A stretch of DNA of 64,000 nucleotides, from assembly GCA_036785705.1 (NCBI GenBank), contig JAWUZG010000070.1, positions 2,243,001 through 2,307,000 on the forward strand, written 5' to 3'. This DNA is from Acanthornis magna (Eukaryota > Chordata > Aves > Passeriformes > Acanthizidae). Of the stretch, positions 36,091-48,270 are shown one piece after another. The number at the start of each line of letters is the position of its first letter. The first letter of the stretch is position 1. A program made the translations under genes and the position numbers. Below the pieces are notes generated by a model. It did not search any database. It saw only the letters and a list, made by a program, of their open reading frames with translations, and was not told the DNA's origin.

Positions 36091-39000
36091 GTTGGAGAAT
36101 GTGTCTCTTAAGAGATGTTTTGGGAATTTAGAGGGAAGCCTTCTAATGGGAGAGACAATGCAGCCAACTGATTCTTAGCTTTGGAACTGAATTTCTGCCC
36201 TCATGTTTTTACCTCTTTCCTGTGGAGAAGGAAGTTCACCTTTTTTCCCCTGTATTTATTGAAGGACTGAACGTGGTCAGGGTAACTGTTAAGTGGAAAG
36301 CAAGGGGTTACTAACATGAAAAACAAGTCTTTCCAGGGCTTAGAATTCCACATCTGTAGCCTGTGGTGGTGCAGACATAGCTAGGAATACCGACAGCCGT
36401 GTTTTCAGATTCTTCAGCTTTTGTCTTCTTCCAGTGAGTCAGTATCTATTTCTGTGTGAAAAATTGTAACATGAAACACCTTAAAAGCACTGATCCCTAC
36501 AACAATAAACAATTGAAAGGAAAAATGGAATCCTTCCTCCAGCAGAAAATCAGAGGCAAACTGTGCTTCCAAGGAAGACTGTTTTGTGATGTCCTTGATA
36601 ACAGTAATAACAATAAAGGTCACGACAGCTCTGTCATCCTGAGACGTGATGTTGCTTGCTTAGACAAGTGGCCCCTGCTGAGGTTCAGATCAGGTACGTC
36701 TGATAATGGGGATGGAACAGCCGTGTTTATTTTTGGAATGTGTCAGAGAACCTGTTTCTGGTCCTTGCTCTTCTGTAACAGTCAGGTATTTATTTACATG
36801 GTCTGAAGCTCCAGGGCTTCTCCCGTAAAAAGGAGTTTATGTATCTGAACAGTTCGTACCTTTCCTTCCCCTTTGTGTGCCGATGGCATGAGATCTTAGT
36901 ACAGAAGATGGAATGGAAATGGGATATTCCTTATCTAAGATTATGCTGTTGCCAGAAGGGATGGTTTCACCCTTTGTTACTTCGCAAGGAATGAATTGTA
37001 AGTATTGGTGGTGTAAAATCTAATTTTGTGAGGATATTGCATATTAGAAAATATCACGATGATGCAGGGGACATAGAAATCTATCAAACTATTTGTAAGA
37101 TGGTTAAGAGTGCATTTTTTACTTTGTGTGCTAATCCATAATGAAGAAAACAGATTAGGAATCTCATGGACGGCATTACCCTGTGATCCAAGTGTGCTTT
37201 GAAAAACTAAATGGGTGAACGTGTCTGTGCTTGGTTGTTTTGTATATTTGGGCCCTTCTGGTTTTAAAGTCTTAGCAACTAATTTGAAAATTAATTGAGA
37301 GCACTGCATTTCGATTTGAAATACAGGCAATGTAAATATAGAAGTCAATGACCTATTCAAACAAGTCAAATTAAGTAGCAGCAGGAAATCTGAATATACT
37401 GGTGAGGCCTTATATTGCAAAACCCTCACTTCTCTTGCTGGAAATGAGAAAATGGCTGATGATGTGTAAATTGGAAAAGGTCTTAAGGGGGGGACATCAT
37501 AGAGGCCAGACTTAAGCAGGTCCTTACAGAGTGAGGGAGAAAGACACTGGATTATGAAAGTCAAAGTTCAAGATCTCTCCTAGAGCACACAGGAAAGACT
37601 GGGACCCTTCTGTAAGCAGGCGCTCATGCAAAGATTATGAAAAACATGGTTCAGTTGCCAAAGGAGAGGGAATCTGCTGTTTAGCAAGCAATGGAACTTT
37701 ACCAGGAAAGGTTAGAAAACTGCAAAGTCTGGATCCTTTTGTACTTTTAGGCACTTCTCCGTATAAAGCCAAAGACAAGCTGTTGTTTTAACATTTCAGG
37801 AATGCTTGGTCACAAAATAAATGTGGATGCTAAACATCACTTAAAGCTTTTCCCTGTCTGCCTGATTTGATAAGAAATGCCTAAATTACTCTGCTTGCTC
37901 CCTGTCCTGGGGGACGGGAGGGAGCTCAAGTGGCAGCTGCCAAAACGGTAACACTTTGGGACTTAGATGGAGGAATCTGGTTTTGTGTTTTCCCATACAA
38001 CCTCGGGGGTCTTTGAACAGTTTTCTTTATGACTCCGAGAAGCACTTTTGAATCCAAGTCCCAAGGTTTTGGGTCTCCCTTTTTACAAAGGTATTCAGTC
38101 CAAGGAATGTGGTGGGCACATTGAAGTTTTCCTTGGTGTAGTTGCCAGTGTCTTCTGTTCTGAGTGCTCCAATTGGCAAGTCACATTGTATGACTGTCAT
38201 GGATGAAGTTGTTGGGTTGCAGTGCATAGGACACATTCTCACTGCTTTCTGGTATTCACTAAAACCAGTGGACTTTAAATAAATAATGTTCAACTGCTCT
38301 AATTTTAGCATAAAATTAAGATAACTTGTTGACCAGCATTATTGTTCCAAAGAGTGTAACGTTATCCAAGAAACCAGCAGGACTCATAGGCACGTTCTGC
38401 TGGAGAGTGTTCACACAATATCCACCATAAACTGTTGTCTGTTGCTATGAAACAATCTGAGACGATCAAATGGTGGATAAACATTGCATAACTCATCAAA
38501 GAGATCAAGTAAGGTGTACAGATAAGGGATGGAAGTAATTGTGGCACTAGTAGAGACTTGGGGAGGGGTAGAGAGAAGGCTCTCTACACAGTTTCAAGGC
38601 TGGAGAACAGCACTGAAACCATGTAGGCAGGAAGGAATAGACATCCTAGTTAAAACACTGGTAAAAGTTCTTGTGGGAATCTGCATGCCTGGTACTTTAG
38701 TCTAATCTCATGGTGTCTTAGAAGGGTTTCTTCTTCTTCCCATGCAAAGGAATCAAAAAAGATTTCTACAAAAAAAAAAAAAAAAGGGCAATATTTAAGA
38801 TTTTGAATAATTTTTCTTACTTTGTTCTGTCTTGTTGCTTAGTTAGGAACTTCTTTATCTTAAAAGAATGACCACACTCTTTGCAATGATGCCTTTTATA
38901 ACATGAATGTTCCACTGTGTCAGAGCATCCAGGTTGACAACACAGAGTTTGCTTTCCAAATCACTTCAGAATGTGCTTCTTTCACGTGCTTGTGCAGATT

Positions 39001-41027
39001 TATTAAGTCCATTCTTGCCATCCCTTAGCAGAAGAGATCAAACAGAAGATAAATCACTCATGCCTGCAGCAACATTCCTGCATTGCCTTACGGCCTATTC
39101 TTCTTCCAGCGGAACCTTATTCCATCCCACCTGGGAAAAGTGCTCTGGTAAGAGCTTTGCTCTGTGTTCTCAGGGTCAGCAAACAGAGAATCTGGCAGGC
39201 TGGCAGAAGAGGGGGGATTTTCCAGCAGCAACTAAATGGCCATGGAAAATGGCTGACAATTCTAAGGGAAAGGGGATGGAGTAATGTCAACTCTTTGGTT
39301 GATGAGTAAGAAAAGGCTTGGCAGGTTTTTCAACCTGGTGCTTGTCTGAGTTAGCCAAAAATTTCAAGTGATTTCAAGAAAAATGGATTCCCCCACTGAT
39401 TTCACTGGGTGCCAACTCCAACTTGGAGATAATGTTTACTAAATTGAGTTAAAAACTTCCCTGCTTTTCAATACAGGAAGGAGGAGAAAGATCCTGTCAA
39501 AAAGAACTGCAGAGACCATTTCACAGCTCTTGTTTCTGGTGACCTTTTAATAATGCACAGCAGGACTGATAGCAGCAGGGGTCAAGTTCCTTGGCTTCAG
39601 AGAAATGAACCCTATTTTCTGAGGCTGGGCTACTTCAGCCCGTGACATTCATGGCACGTAACATCTTACAGGCTTCCGGTGGCAGTTCTACAAATGTGAC
39701 AACGGGGTGTCAGCTCTGAGAGGAAGGAGCCTTTTTTATGTCTTTGCATCCCAGATAAATCCCCTTGTGTTTTGAGTTTTGGCATCTTCAGTTGATTACT
39801 CATGCAAAAGTGTGAGGGGAAATACTACAGAGCTAATTATAATCACTTTTAATTAGATCCTGCAGCAACCCCTGCAAGAAATTTTGAGTGATGCACATGG
39901 TCTATGAGATTGGTGCTGCTTTTCAACCAAATTCCAAAATCACAGAATCCTGGAATGGGTTGGGTTGGAAGGGACCTTAAGATGACCTTAAAGTTCATCT
40001 GGTTCCAAGCCCCTGCCCTGGCAGGGACACGAGTCTCTGCAGTATGTAAGTATGGGCCCCAAACCATGAAGCATAAAAAAGTGTTGGAGTAGGTGGACCT
40101 GTAAGTATTCTGTTGATATTTGGGAACTTGGTGAGGCAGCTAACAAAGCAGGAATTATTGATGAAATTCCTGGTCACACAGGAGTGGGAACCATTTCAAA
40201 TATCAGCTCTGTGTCTTGAATGTGAAAAAGTTCTTAGGAAACTGTTATCTAAAAGGTCTTGCAGAATTACCTTCGTAAACAAGGTATCATTCCATGCCTC
40301 CTGTAGCATTAGCAACAGGAGTGAGTGGTGTTATTCCTGTGAGGAATAACAGGACAGGATGTATGGAGATATGGTTAGCTGTAAGTCTCCCATGTTGTCT
40401 CCCATGTCTCTTCTTCCTGTGATTTCTCCTATCACAAAGAAAGAGCTTAAAGGAATAATTTTGTAACTAAAGAACTGGATGATTTGTTGTTGTTAATAGG
40501 AAAATTCTTAAAATTAAAATGAACCCTCATTTTGAAAGTCTTGAACTTGTAAATGGATCAGTTGAGCCAAGTTTTCCAGGAAATAAACTTGGACCTTTAA
40601 GGCTGTGCACAGCCCTTCCTCTGGAATGGCTGAAATGCAGGGCTGGGAGTGCTCTCCCTCCACTTCAAGGGCTGTTGTGCTTGTCACTTTTCAAGCTCTC
40701 TGAGAATGAAGTTCTCCTGGCTTCTTGGTTGTGGAGATCGAAGCATGGAGAAGTTTAAGAAACTTGAGCAGGATTCTGTGTGAGTCAGTGGTATTTTCCA
40801 AAATTCAAATCTGTCTTTAACCCTGGTCCCACTGGCAAATCAATAGAGAGGCAAGTTAATAACAGAAATAAATTAATTCCTTTCTTCTTGGTTCTGAAAA
40901 TGCCCTATAAAAGGATTTTAGGATCTTTCTTTAGGGTCCTCATTCTACAGACAGCAAAACTGTTCTTCTGTCCATTTATTTAAATATTTTCCCCTCCTTT
41001 CCTCACCAGTGTTCATTTTGGGGCTTG
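36091..41027. other. intergenic, AT-rich
   Basis: No gene is recognised. The sequence is AT-rich, with a poly-A run at 38769-38785, a CR1 end at 39938-40040 and a long AT-rich unique stretch at about 36,980-37,450. That stretch carries a 195-aa minus-strand chance frame. Confidence 0.6.
39938..40040 (-). repeat. CR1 LINE 3' end, minus strand, short
   Basis: AATCACAGAATCCTGGAATG, GGGTTGGAAGGGACCTTAAG and CCCCTGCCCTGGCAGGGACA are present. An extra GATGACCTTAAAG partly repeats the preceding ACCTTAAGAT motif, a small internal duplication. Confidence 0.88.
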
Positions 41028-41300
41028 TCTTGGTTTAAGACGAGGTCAGGACAACACCCTGGAATGAGTTGCCTCCCCTTATACGTTTAACCAATCCCTT
41101 TCCACCAATAAGGAACCAATACAAGTAGATAAAAATGAAAAAATAGCAGTTTACTAAAAAGGGGATCAGCAACAGGCAGAAAGTAACAGTAAATAAGTGC
41201 TAGATACAGAATTGCTAAATCTCAGAACCCCATGAGAGAGAGAGCGAGCTGAAGTGTTGAACAAGCGGTGACAAGTCTTCTTGAGAGCCTTCCCCTCAAT
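41028..41300. mobile_element. candidate endogenous-retrovirus LTR fragment
   Basis: The stretch opens TGTCTTGGTTTAAGACGAGG, resembling the TG-start LTR ends common in birds. It continues with ACCAATAAGGAACC and an A-rich GCAGTTTACTAAAAAGGGGA segment like those of avian ERV LTRs, plus a short GA run near 41240. No coding remnant or target duplication is visible, so the family and right boundary are uncertain. Confidence 0.4.
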
Positions 41301-44300
41301 ACTGACCAAAAATCAGATGAAGGAAATATGTTCACCGAGGGCACAATACAAACATTCAGACTTGTGGACAGGATCCATATAAACTACTAACTTTCTAACA
41401 AATTGATGGAATAGTGTATTTTAAAGAGATTTTCAATGCTGTCTCAACAACTCCAACAGATAAGAAATTTATTTTGTTTTCTTTCTGAAACAGCTCTGAA
41501 CAAACATGTTTGGGACTGAACTGTGTCTTTTCCAAGAGCATGTTCTGCTTCCTCAAGTTTTTAGTAAGGATTTAGAGGGCCATGCAGTCAAGTGGTGAAA
41601 GATACAGATTGAGCTGGCCTGAGCAGAGATGTGACTTCAGCCTGTCATTCCTGTGGAAGAGATCCAAAACTCTTTGGTAGGATGTGCAGAGGCTTGGCAA
41701 TATGGGGTGGTGCAAACTGAGAGAGAATCTAGTGCATGCAAGTGTCTGGAGGGTGGGTGTCAAGAAGATGGGGCCAGGCTCCTCTTTCCAAAGAGGGCCT
41801 CAGAGAAAGGAGTGCAGAATGGGACATGGAATATGGACTCAAGGGTGGTATTGCTTGGTCTTAGGGTCCTTGTGCTCAACAGCCTCCCCTGGAGTGTATT
41901 CCTGCTGCAGCCCTGCACCAACTCCCTGGCATCTGGCATGTGCCCTGCTGAGCAGGAGCAGGTTTTGTATGTCCTGTGCTGGAAGCAGGCTCTCCAGAGA
42001 AGGAATTGGCTTTCACTTAACCTTTGCATGTCCTTCTGCAACTTACCTTTAAAGGCACATCTGGAGTGTTCAGTGCCACAGTGTGTTTAGTATGACCCAT
42101 TACTTGTCTGACAGCTGTGCTAGCTGTAGAAGCCAGAAATGTGAGTTTTAACAGGCAGTTAAAAATAGCTTGGTTTGTTATAAATCACACTCCCCTACCT
42201 GGTATTAATTTCCATGGAGCTGAAGAATTTAAAATTCTCCTGGTTTCTGCAATGGCTGCACCCTGAATTTGGAATATTGTCCCTTCCAAACAGAGTTTTA
42301 ATGACATCAACAGTAAGTTCTTTCCAATGTACTGAAATCCTTAAGCTTTTAAAGGAAAGAGAACTGATGGATTCTGCTGTGTTCCTCTTCTGTGTCTTTT
42401 CATTCTTTTTCTTTTACCTTGTACGTTTGAATTGAACAGGATTAAGTTCTTCATTAGGTGTTCTTGGACTAGGAGCAGTATTGCTTTGGCTTTGTTCCCA
42501 AGTACAAGTTAATGTAAGAGGGTGGCAATCCAGCTTTCCAAAGGGGAAAAAACCCACAAAACAGAATAATCTGATGGGCCTGTTATCAACCTGTGATTAC
42601 CTGTTCAGGTGTAGCAGACTTGTATGTTCCCAGGTAATTTGACAGTACTGACTTCATTTGGTCCAGTTATGAAAATACTGCTATGTTTCTGCTTCCTAAA
42701 CCAGAATACACCAGAATACATCTTCCTGTGGTCACTGTCCTTGGATAACTCAGGGGGCAAAAACCAGGCCAAGGTTCCTGCGCTGCACACTTAATGTGCT
42801 GGTCTGAATCTTATTTCTAGAATTTATTTCCAGTCTCATTTATATCACTTAGTACCATTCCTTAAATAAATAATGTTTTTCAGACTTGTTTCCCAAAATT
42901 CCTAGCAAAAAGGTAGCAAGAAAAAGTGAGTGTTGTGAAGAGTTAATTACAGAAGAAAACTCTCTTCTGAGGCTTAACTGGAAGCTAATAATGAGTTTCC
43001 ATTGCCTGGAGGTATGTTGGAATGAGAAGGAAATGGTAAAGGCACTGAAGTGGGGTTAAACTGGGTTTTTTTTTTTTTTTCCATGACGGACATGTCAGAT
43101 GAATAAATCCATTCCTCTTTGTACATGTACATCACAGGTGAGAGCATCTCCCCATGTGCCTGGTCCACTTCCATGCTGAGCATTTGGGAGCAGAGGCTGT
43201 CTGTGAGCCTCTTTGTGCAGCTCAGCAGGCTCTGGGGCAAAGCAGGGTGCTGCCAAGTGCTGCACAGGAGTATCCAAATGCTGCAGCTGACGCTGGTGTT
43301 ACACAGCTATGCTTGCTGCAGAACTTCAAAGGAAAAGGCAAAAAACAGTGCTTCAGCCATACGTGACCTGAGCTGATTCATGCTGCAAGTTAATTCTTTT
43401 CCAGATACTTACAGTGTCGGAGATGGAGGGGAAGGGATTTCCTTGGGAACGGCTTTTGAGTTTTATGTTTTATCTTACATGTTTGCTTTGAAAAGGGAGA
43501 CACATGCTCTGTTTGCTTGTAACTGCTGAGTAAGGTATGTGATGGGTTTAGATAGAGCTGGAAGTAAGGCGTACTCTATGTTCCAAGAGAGTTGGCTGTG
43601 GAGAATTAATATAATTAGAAAATCTTACCCATCTTAGTGTCTGAGATACGGGTTTTGTGGAGGCATGTCTTGCATTTTGAATAAGTAGTCAGGCCCTTGC
43701 TTTTGGTCCAGAACCAGGATGAGGGCAAATGTAGATGTAATGAAGAGTAATGCAAGTGACATAAGGGAAGAACACTGGGGAGTCCATTGCTAAACCTCAG
43801 GTCTCCAATGTCTTCAGTGCTTCTGTACATCAAGAAAATGTACATCCTGGTTCCCAATCCCAGTTCTGCTCTGCTCCCTTCTTTCTTTTTGGTGGCAGGT
43901 ATGACCTGGCCTTCATCTGGAACTAGATGCAACTCTCCCTTCTCGGTATTGCTTCTACTTGTTGGCAGCCTGGAGCTGAAACACGAGATCACGGTCGTGT
44001 CCTGCGTCCTCGCACGTCTGTGCGTGCTGCCCTGAGGTGGGGTCCCACGGCAGCAGTGTGGGGAGGGCAAGCAGCAGGACGTGGGGCTGCCTTGTGGAGG
44101 GACCATGTTTCCAGGAAAAACACATGAGGAGAGGGATAGGCTGAGGTGAGTGGGGTCAGTGCTCGGGTCAGCCCCAAGATGGGCAGTTTGGCCCACAGAC
44201 AGGCAGCCAACACGTATTTACTTACAGCGTCACCGGGCAATGGGCTCGCCTTACACCTGTGGCATCTGCAGAGCAAATTGTAGTAGTGGGATATCACAGT

Positions 44301-47300
44301 GTGTCCTGGACCCCACACCCTCTGTACCGGCAGCAGATAGGTTGGGTGCTCACGGGGTGGCCCCCACTTTGGGGCTCACTCTGATGGTGGCAGGCATTGC
44401 CACTCTTGCTCGGCTTTTAGCGGCCTTACCCGAGACGCTGCCACTGCCTCTTGGGCAAATGAAGCAAAATGTCACGGGGGGGAAACTATTTTGATCCCTT
44501 TCACTGGGGGGGGGCAGAGGGGCGGGAAGAAGTGGGTTATAGTAAATGTCATACAGGCCTGAAGTTAGAGTGTCCATCCAAGTGGGACAGTGTTTGCTGG
44601 GCTCTGCCTCTCTGAGCTGGAGCAAATGTGGAAGGCGAGCTGCTGCGAGCCGTTGGTTCTCCTGCTCAAGGAACCCATGGGACAGCTGGATCTCTGGAGG
44701 GACTGGAGGTAGGTCTGAGCAGCCTGGTTTGGGTTGGGACACTGAGAGGCAGAATCAATCAGGAGGGGTGCAATGACTTCCAGTCTGAAATTACAGCTCT
44801 GCCTTTTCTCTCTGTGCCAGACTTGGTACTTCACAGAGTTTTTCCTGTTGGTACGGGTCATGACCTGTATAAGACTCTTCTCAGGTGCAAGGTGTTTTGC
44901 ACCAGTTCTGTTATTGTAACCAGGAGAGCTTTCCAGAGAATTTAGGAACTGGAGAGTCCTCGGAAAGCCAGCTCTGAGGTTTTCACAATCCTGTGCCTTG
45001 CAACAAGTCTGAAAGAATCCAGACATCCAGTGGAAACCTGTCATTTTGCCGTGTGTTCCTGCTTGCTTAATTGCTGGTATGTGAATGATGACAGAGTGAT
45101 TTCATGAAAATTCTTTTATTTTTTATCCCATGTGTGATCTGTCTAGCCTGTGCTAGCATATACAGTTACTTCTCAGATAACATCAGGCTTGTGGTTTGTT
45201 GTCAGCGGCAGGTGCTCTTGTGGAGCCAACTTTTTGATCTGTTTAAATCATTTAGATAAGTGGCATAACATCTCCCTGGAACACTGGGATAGCAAGATAA
45301 ACCACGTTCTGTGTTAGGAAGAGAAAGGTTGTGTGTCTCTCTGTATCTCTCAGAAACAGTTGAATGTTTTTCAGCATTAATCTGCAGCCATAACGACCCA
45401 ACTCTAACCTGCAGTTATTAATTGGGAGCAGAGCCAGCAAATGCTGTAGAGCTGGAACTGATATTCTGAGAATTGTGGAAAACAAAGCTGAGGAGAGGAG
45501 AAGCAAAGGGAGCTGGTTTGGGATAACTGTGTGTACAAGGAACAATGAGGGACAGAGGAAGGCAGGGGAGATGTATAGCTGGCTCTGTGTTTCTCAGAAA
45601 GACCTAGTTGGGAAGATGTGGAATAAATAAGACTTTGAGTCATTCCTTTTCCATACTGGAAAGCTTCCTAAACGTGTCACCACAAACCATCTGCATGCTG
45701 AAGATGTGCAGTTTGATAAGGTATGATAGATTGTGCTGTGTGACAATAGTAAGGGCATGTCTAAACACAAATATTTTCCTTCTCCCATGGAAAAATTTTG
45801 CACACACTTCTCAGTGGAGCAGGGGAACCAAAGTACTGGGATATATTGCTTATGCCACAGTAAGGGAAAAGATGGGAATGACATCCTGGGGAAGACCTTT
45901 GGAGAGTTGATCTGGATCCTACAGCTTCCCCCAAGAGCCACAGGGCAGAGACTGCTTGTCCTCTGCAGGGGTTGCTGCCTGGCTCTGGGTATTTTCCCTA
46001 TCCCTGCTCCCAACCTCCAGCACAGCCTTGAGGGCAGGGGTGGCCAGGGGCCGCCAGGAAACCCTGCCTTGGGACTTCCCTGATGCCTGTGCTGGGAAAC
46101 AAGAGCAGCTGTGGGAATGCTCAGGGCTGTGGCACAGGTGAGAGGGTGGGGAGCACAGTGCTGGCACTTTGCCAATGCCATTGCTTCTTGCCATTCTTTC
46201 TCCTTTTATTTTCTTTCCCCACCCCAAAGCATGGGAATGTAGTAATTGCATTTTGACCCAGTTTCCAAAATCACTGTAGCATAGGCTTTGGCGGGGGGGG
46301 GGGTGGGTCGGGGGGAGCCACTTAGGAAAGAAAACCAGCCATTAGCTAGTACCAGAGGCACAGGAGCAGCAGCAGACTGTTACAAGTATGCACTAACAGC
46401 CTTGTAGAACAACTGTTACCCTGCATGTTTTCATGGGGGAAAAACAAAGGTAATTGCATTTACATTTTTTTGATATTTGATCCCTGGTACACAAACCTTA
46501 TGAGCCTGAGTTCAGGTTGCCTTCAGCTGAAGCCCTCTAAGCATAGAGGCTTGTGTCAAGTGCCTGGATTCTCAAAACTTGGCTGGAGGTTTCATGGCAG
46601 CCTTTCTTGTGGTTATTTCTGGTACCTCTGGCTGCCAGTTGGAACACAGAGCTGTAGATCTGTGAGGAAGTGGAAAGGGATGGGTGTGAGTGCTTGCATG
46701 GAATAGGAGCCCTTAATAGCATGAGGCTTAGGTTAAGATGGGGTTTTGAAATGCGCAGAGACTTGGGGAGCAGATGTAAGTATGAAATTCAAACCAATTT
46801 CCTCATTCCGGCTATTAATACGAGACAGAGAAAAGGTCCTTTGAAGTGATTTCAAACAGCAATTAATATCCCTTGGAAACTCCCCATCAACTCAGTGAGG
46901 AGTCTTGATGTGAGAAGCTGGAATTTAACCTCACAAAGTAAGATAGGTGGGAAAGGGGAAAGAAAAGACCAGAAGACATTGTCTTGAGGGATGGGAATAC
47001 AGTGTGCCCCAGCTTCTGTGGCAGTGGTGTCCTCACTGCCTCTGCCCCTATCGTGGATCAGGGGTGGCACCTGGAATAGTTACACATTAGGCCTAGGGAT
47101 ACCACCAGTGCTTGAATGGATTAGGCTGCCTCTGCTGCAGTGGAGAAACAAAGGATGTCAGTGCCCCAGGCTGCATTTCCCACCACAAGCAAGGTTGTAC
47201 ATGAAGACAACGTCATGCCTTGAAGAGCAGCTCTTGGCTGCTCCACTGCAGATAACAGATTGGTAAAAGAATGCTCTGGCCTCAGAGGATGAGCTGGTAG

Positions 47301-48152
47301 GTGCCTTGAGGATGTCCCCTCCCTTGGTGAGGATGGATGGGAGCTTTGAGGTGGCACCACGAGTGTGGGGGAAAACATAGCCAAAAGTTCAAGGCTTTGT
47401 GAAATGGAGATATTCCTCACGTGTTTGTATTAATCAAATGATATGTGAGATTCTCCAAAGGCAATATTTTATTCTGGAGTTGTGCAAGCATAAAATGAAA
47501 GCCTGCCCTTTGACAGCACTCGTATTTTCTTAAAATGCTCCACCAGGACATGCTGTCCCAAATATCTGTCAGTACTCCGTCATGCCTGAGCCCTAAAGCA
47601 CACAGAGCAGGATGTTGTCTCAGGACAGTCATCTCCTGTTGCTACACAAATGTTGAGGTGAAGCCTGAGTTTATTAGTTTTTAAGGCAGAAGATATTGTT
47701 TCTGCACATTTTTATTTCATACATTGCCTTAATTTCTATTAGTCTTAAGCTGCTATGCCCTGGATTTATTTTGCTTGCTGGAAGGCTGAAGAAGCTGAGG
47801 TCAGTTGGACACTTCATCTCTTCTTTGTGACTGCCTGGTCCTCATGGCTGTTCTTGCAGCTCAGTGATCCTGAGGTTCCACTGCTTGCCCTTCCCAGTGC
47901 TTCCAGAGCACCAGGCACTCCTTGCCCTTGAACTTCTGCTCACCAAATTGCCTCCTTCCTGTGGAGAGGAGCTTGGATGTGGGTTGTTGTCTGCAGCCTT
48001 CACTAGGGACTGCTGCTGGAGGTAACCACAAGAGGTATTTAAATAGGTGGTTTCACCAACAGGTTTGTGGGCAGGTTTCTCACCTGAGCTTTCTGGTACT
48101 ACCTTACATAAAATGCACAGCTTAGCAATTGCTGAATGTGGGGAGTGACACA
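41301..48152. other. intergenic, with G-tracts
   Basis: No gene is recognised. Notable items are a poly-T run at about 43066-43080, G-runs at 44476-44515 and a G-tract cluster at 46293-46315. Several 150-195 aa open frames here lack any domain signature. Confidence 0.6.
46293..46315 (+). repeat. G-tract cluster
   Basis: G11, G3 and G6 runs are separated by one or two bases. This is a potential G-quadruplex on the + strand, isolated in the gene desert. Confidence 0.7.
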
Positions 48153-48270
48153 ATGTCATGGAATCACAGAGTGGTTTGGGTTGGAAGGGTCCTTAAAGGT
48201 CATTTCATTCTAATCCCCTGCCATGGGCAGGGACATCTTCCACTAGACCATGTTGCTGGATATCTGACAG
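48153..48270 (-). repeat. CR1 LINE 3' end, minus strand, short
   Basis: TCATGGAATCACAGAGTGG, TTTGGGTTGGAAGGGTCCTT and TGCCATGGGCAGGGACATC are present, then the copy is truncated after ACTAGACCATGTTGCTGG. Confidence 0.9.

Noticed and set aside
36977..37564. 195-aa minus-strand open frame in AT-rich DNA
   Set aside because: There is no domain. The stretch looks like unique non-coding sequence.
43615..44196. 193-aa minus-strand open frame
   Set aside because: It is Pro/Ser/Thr-rich without a domain, and its start context and flanks give no gene signal.
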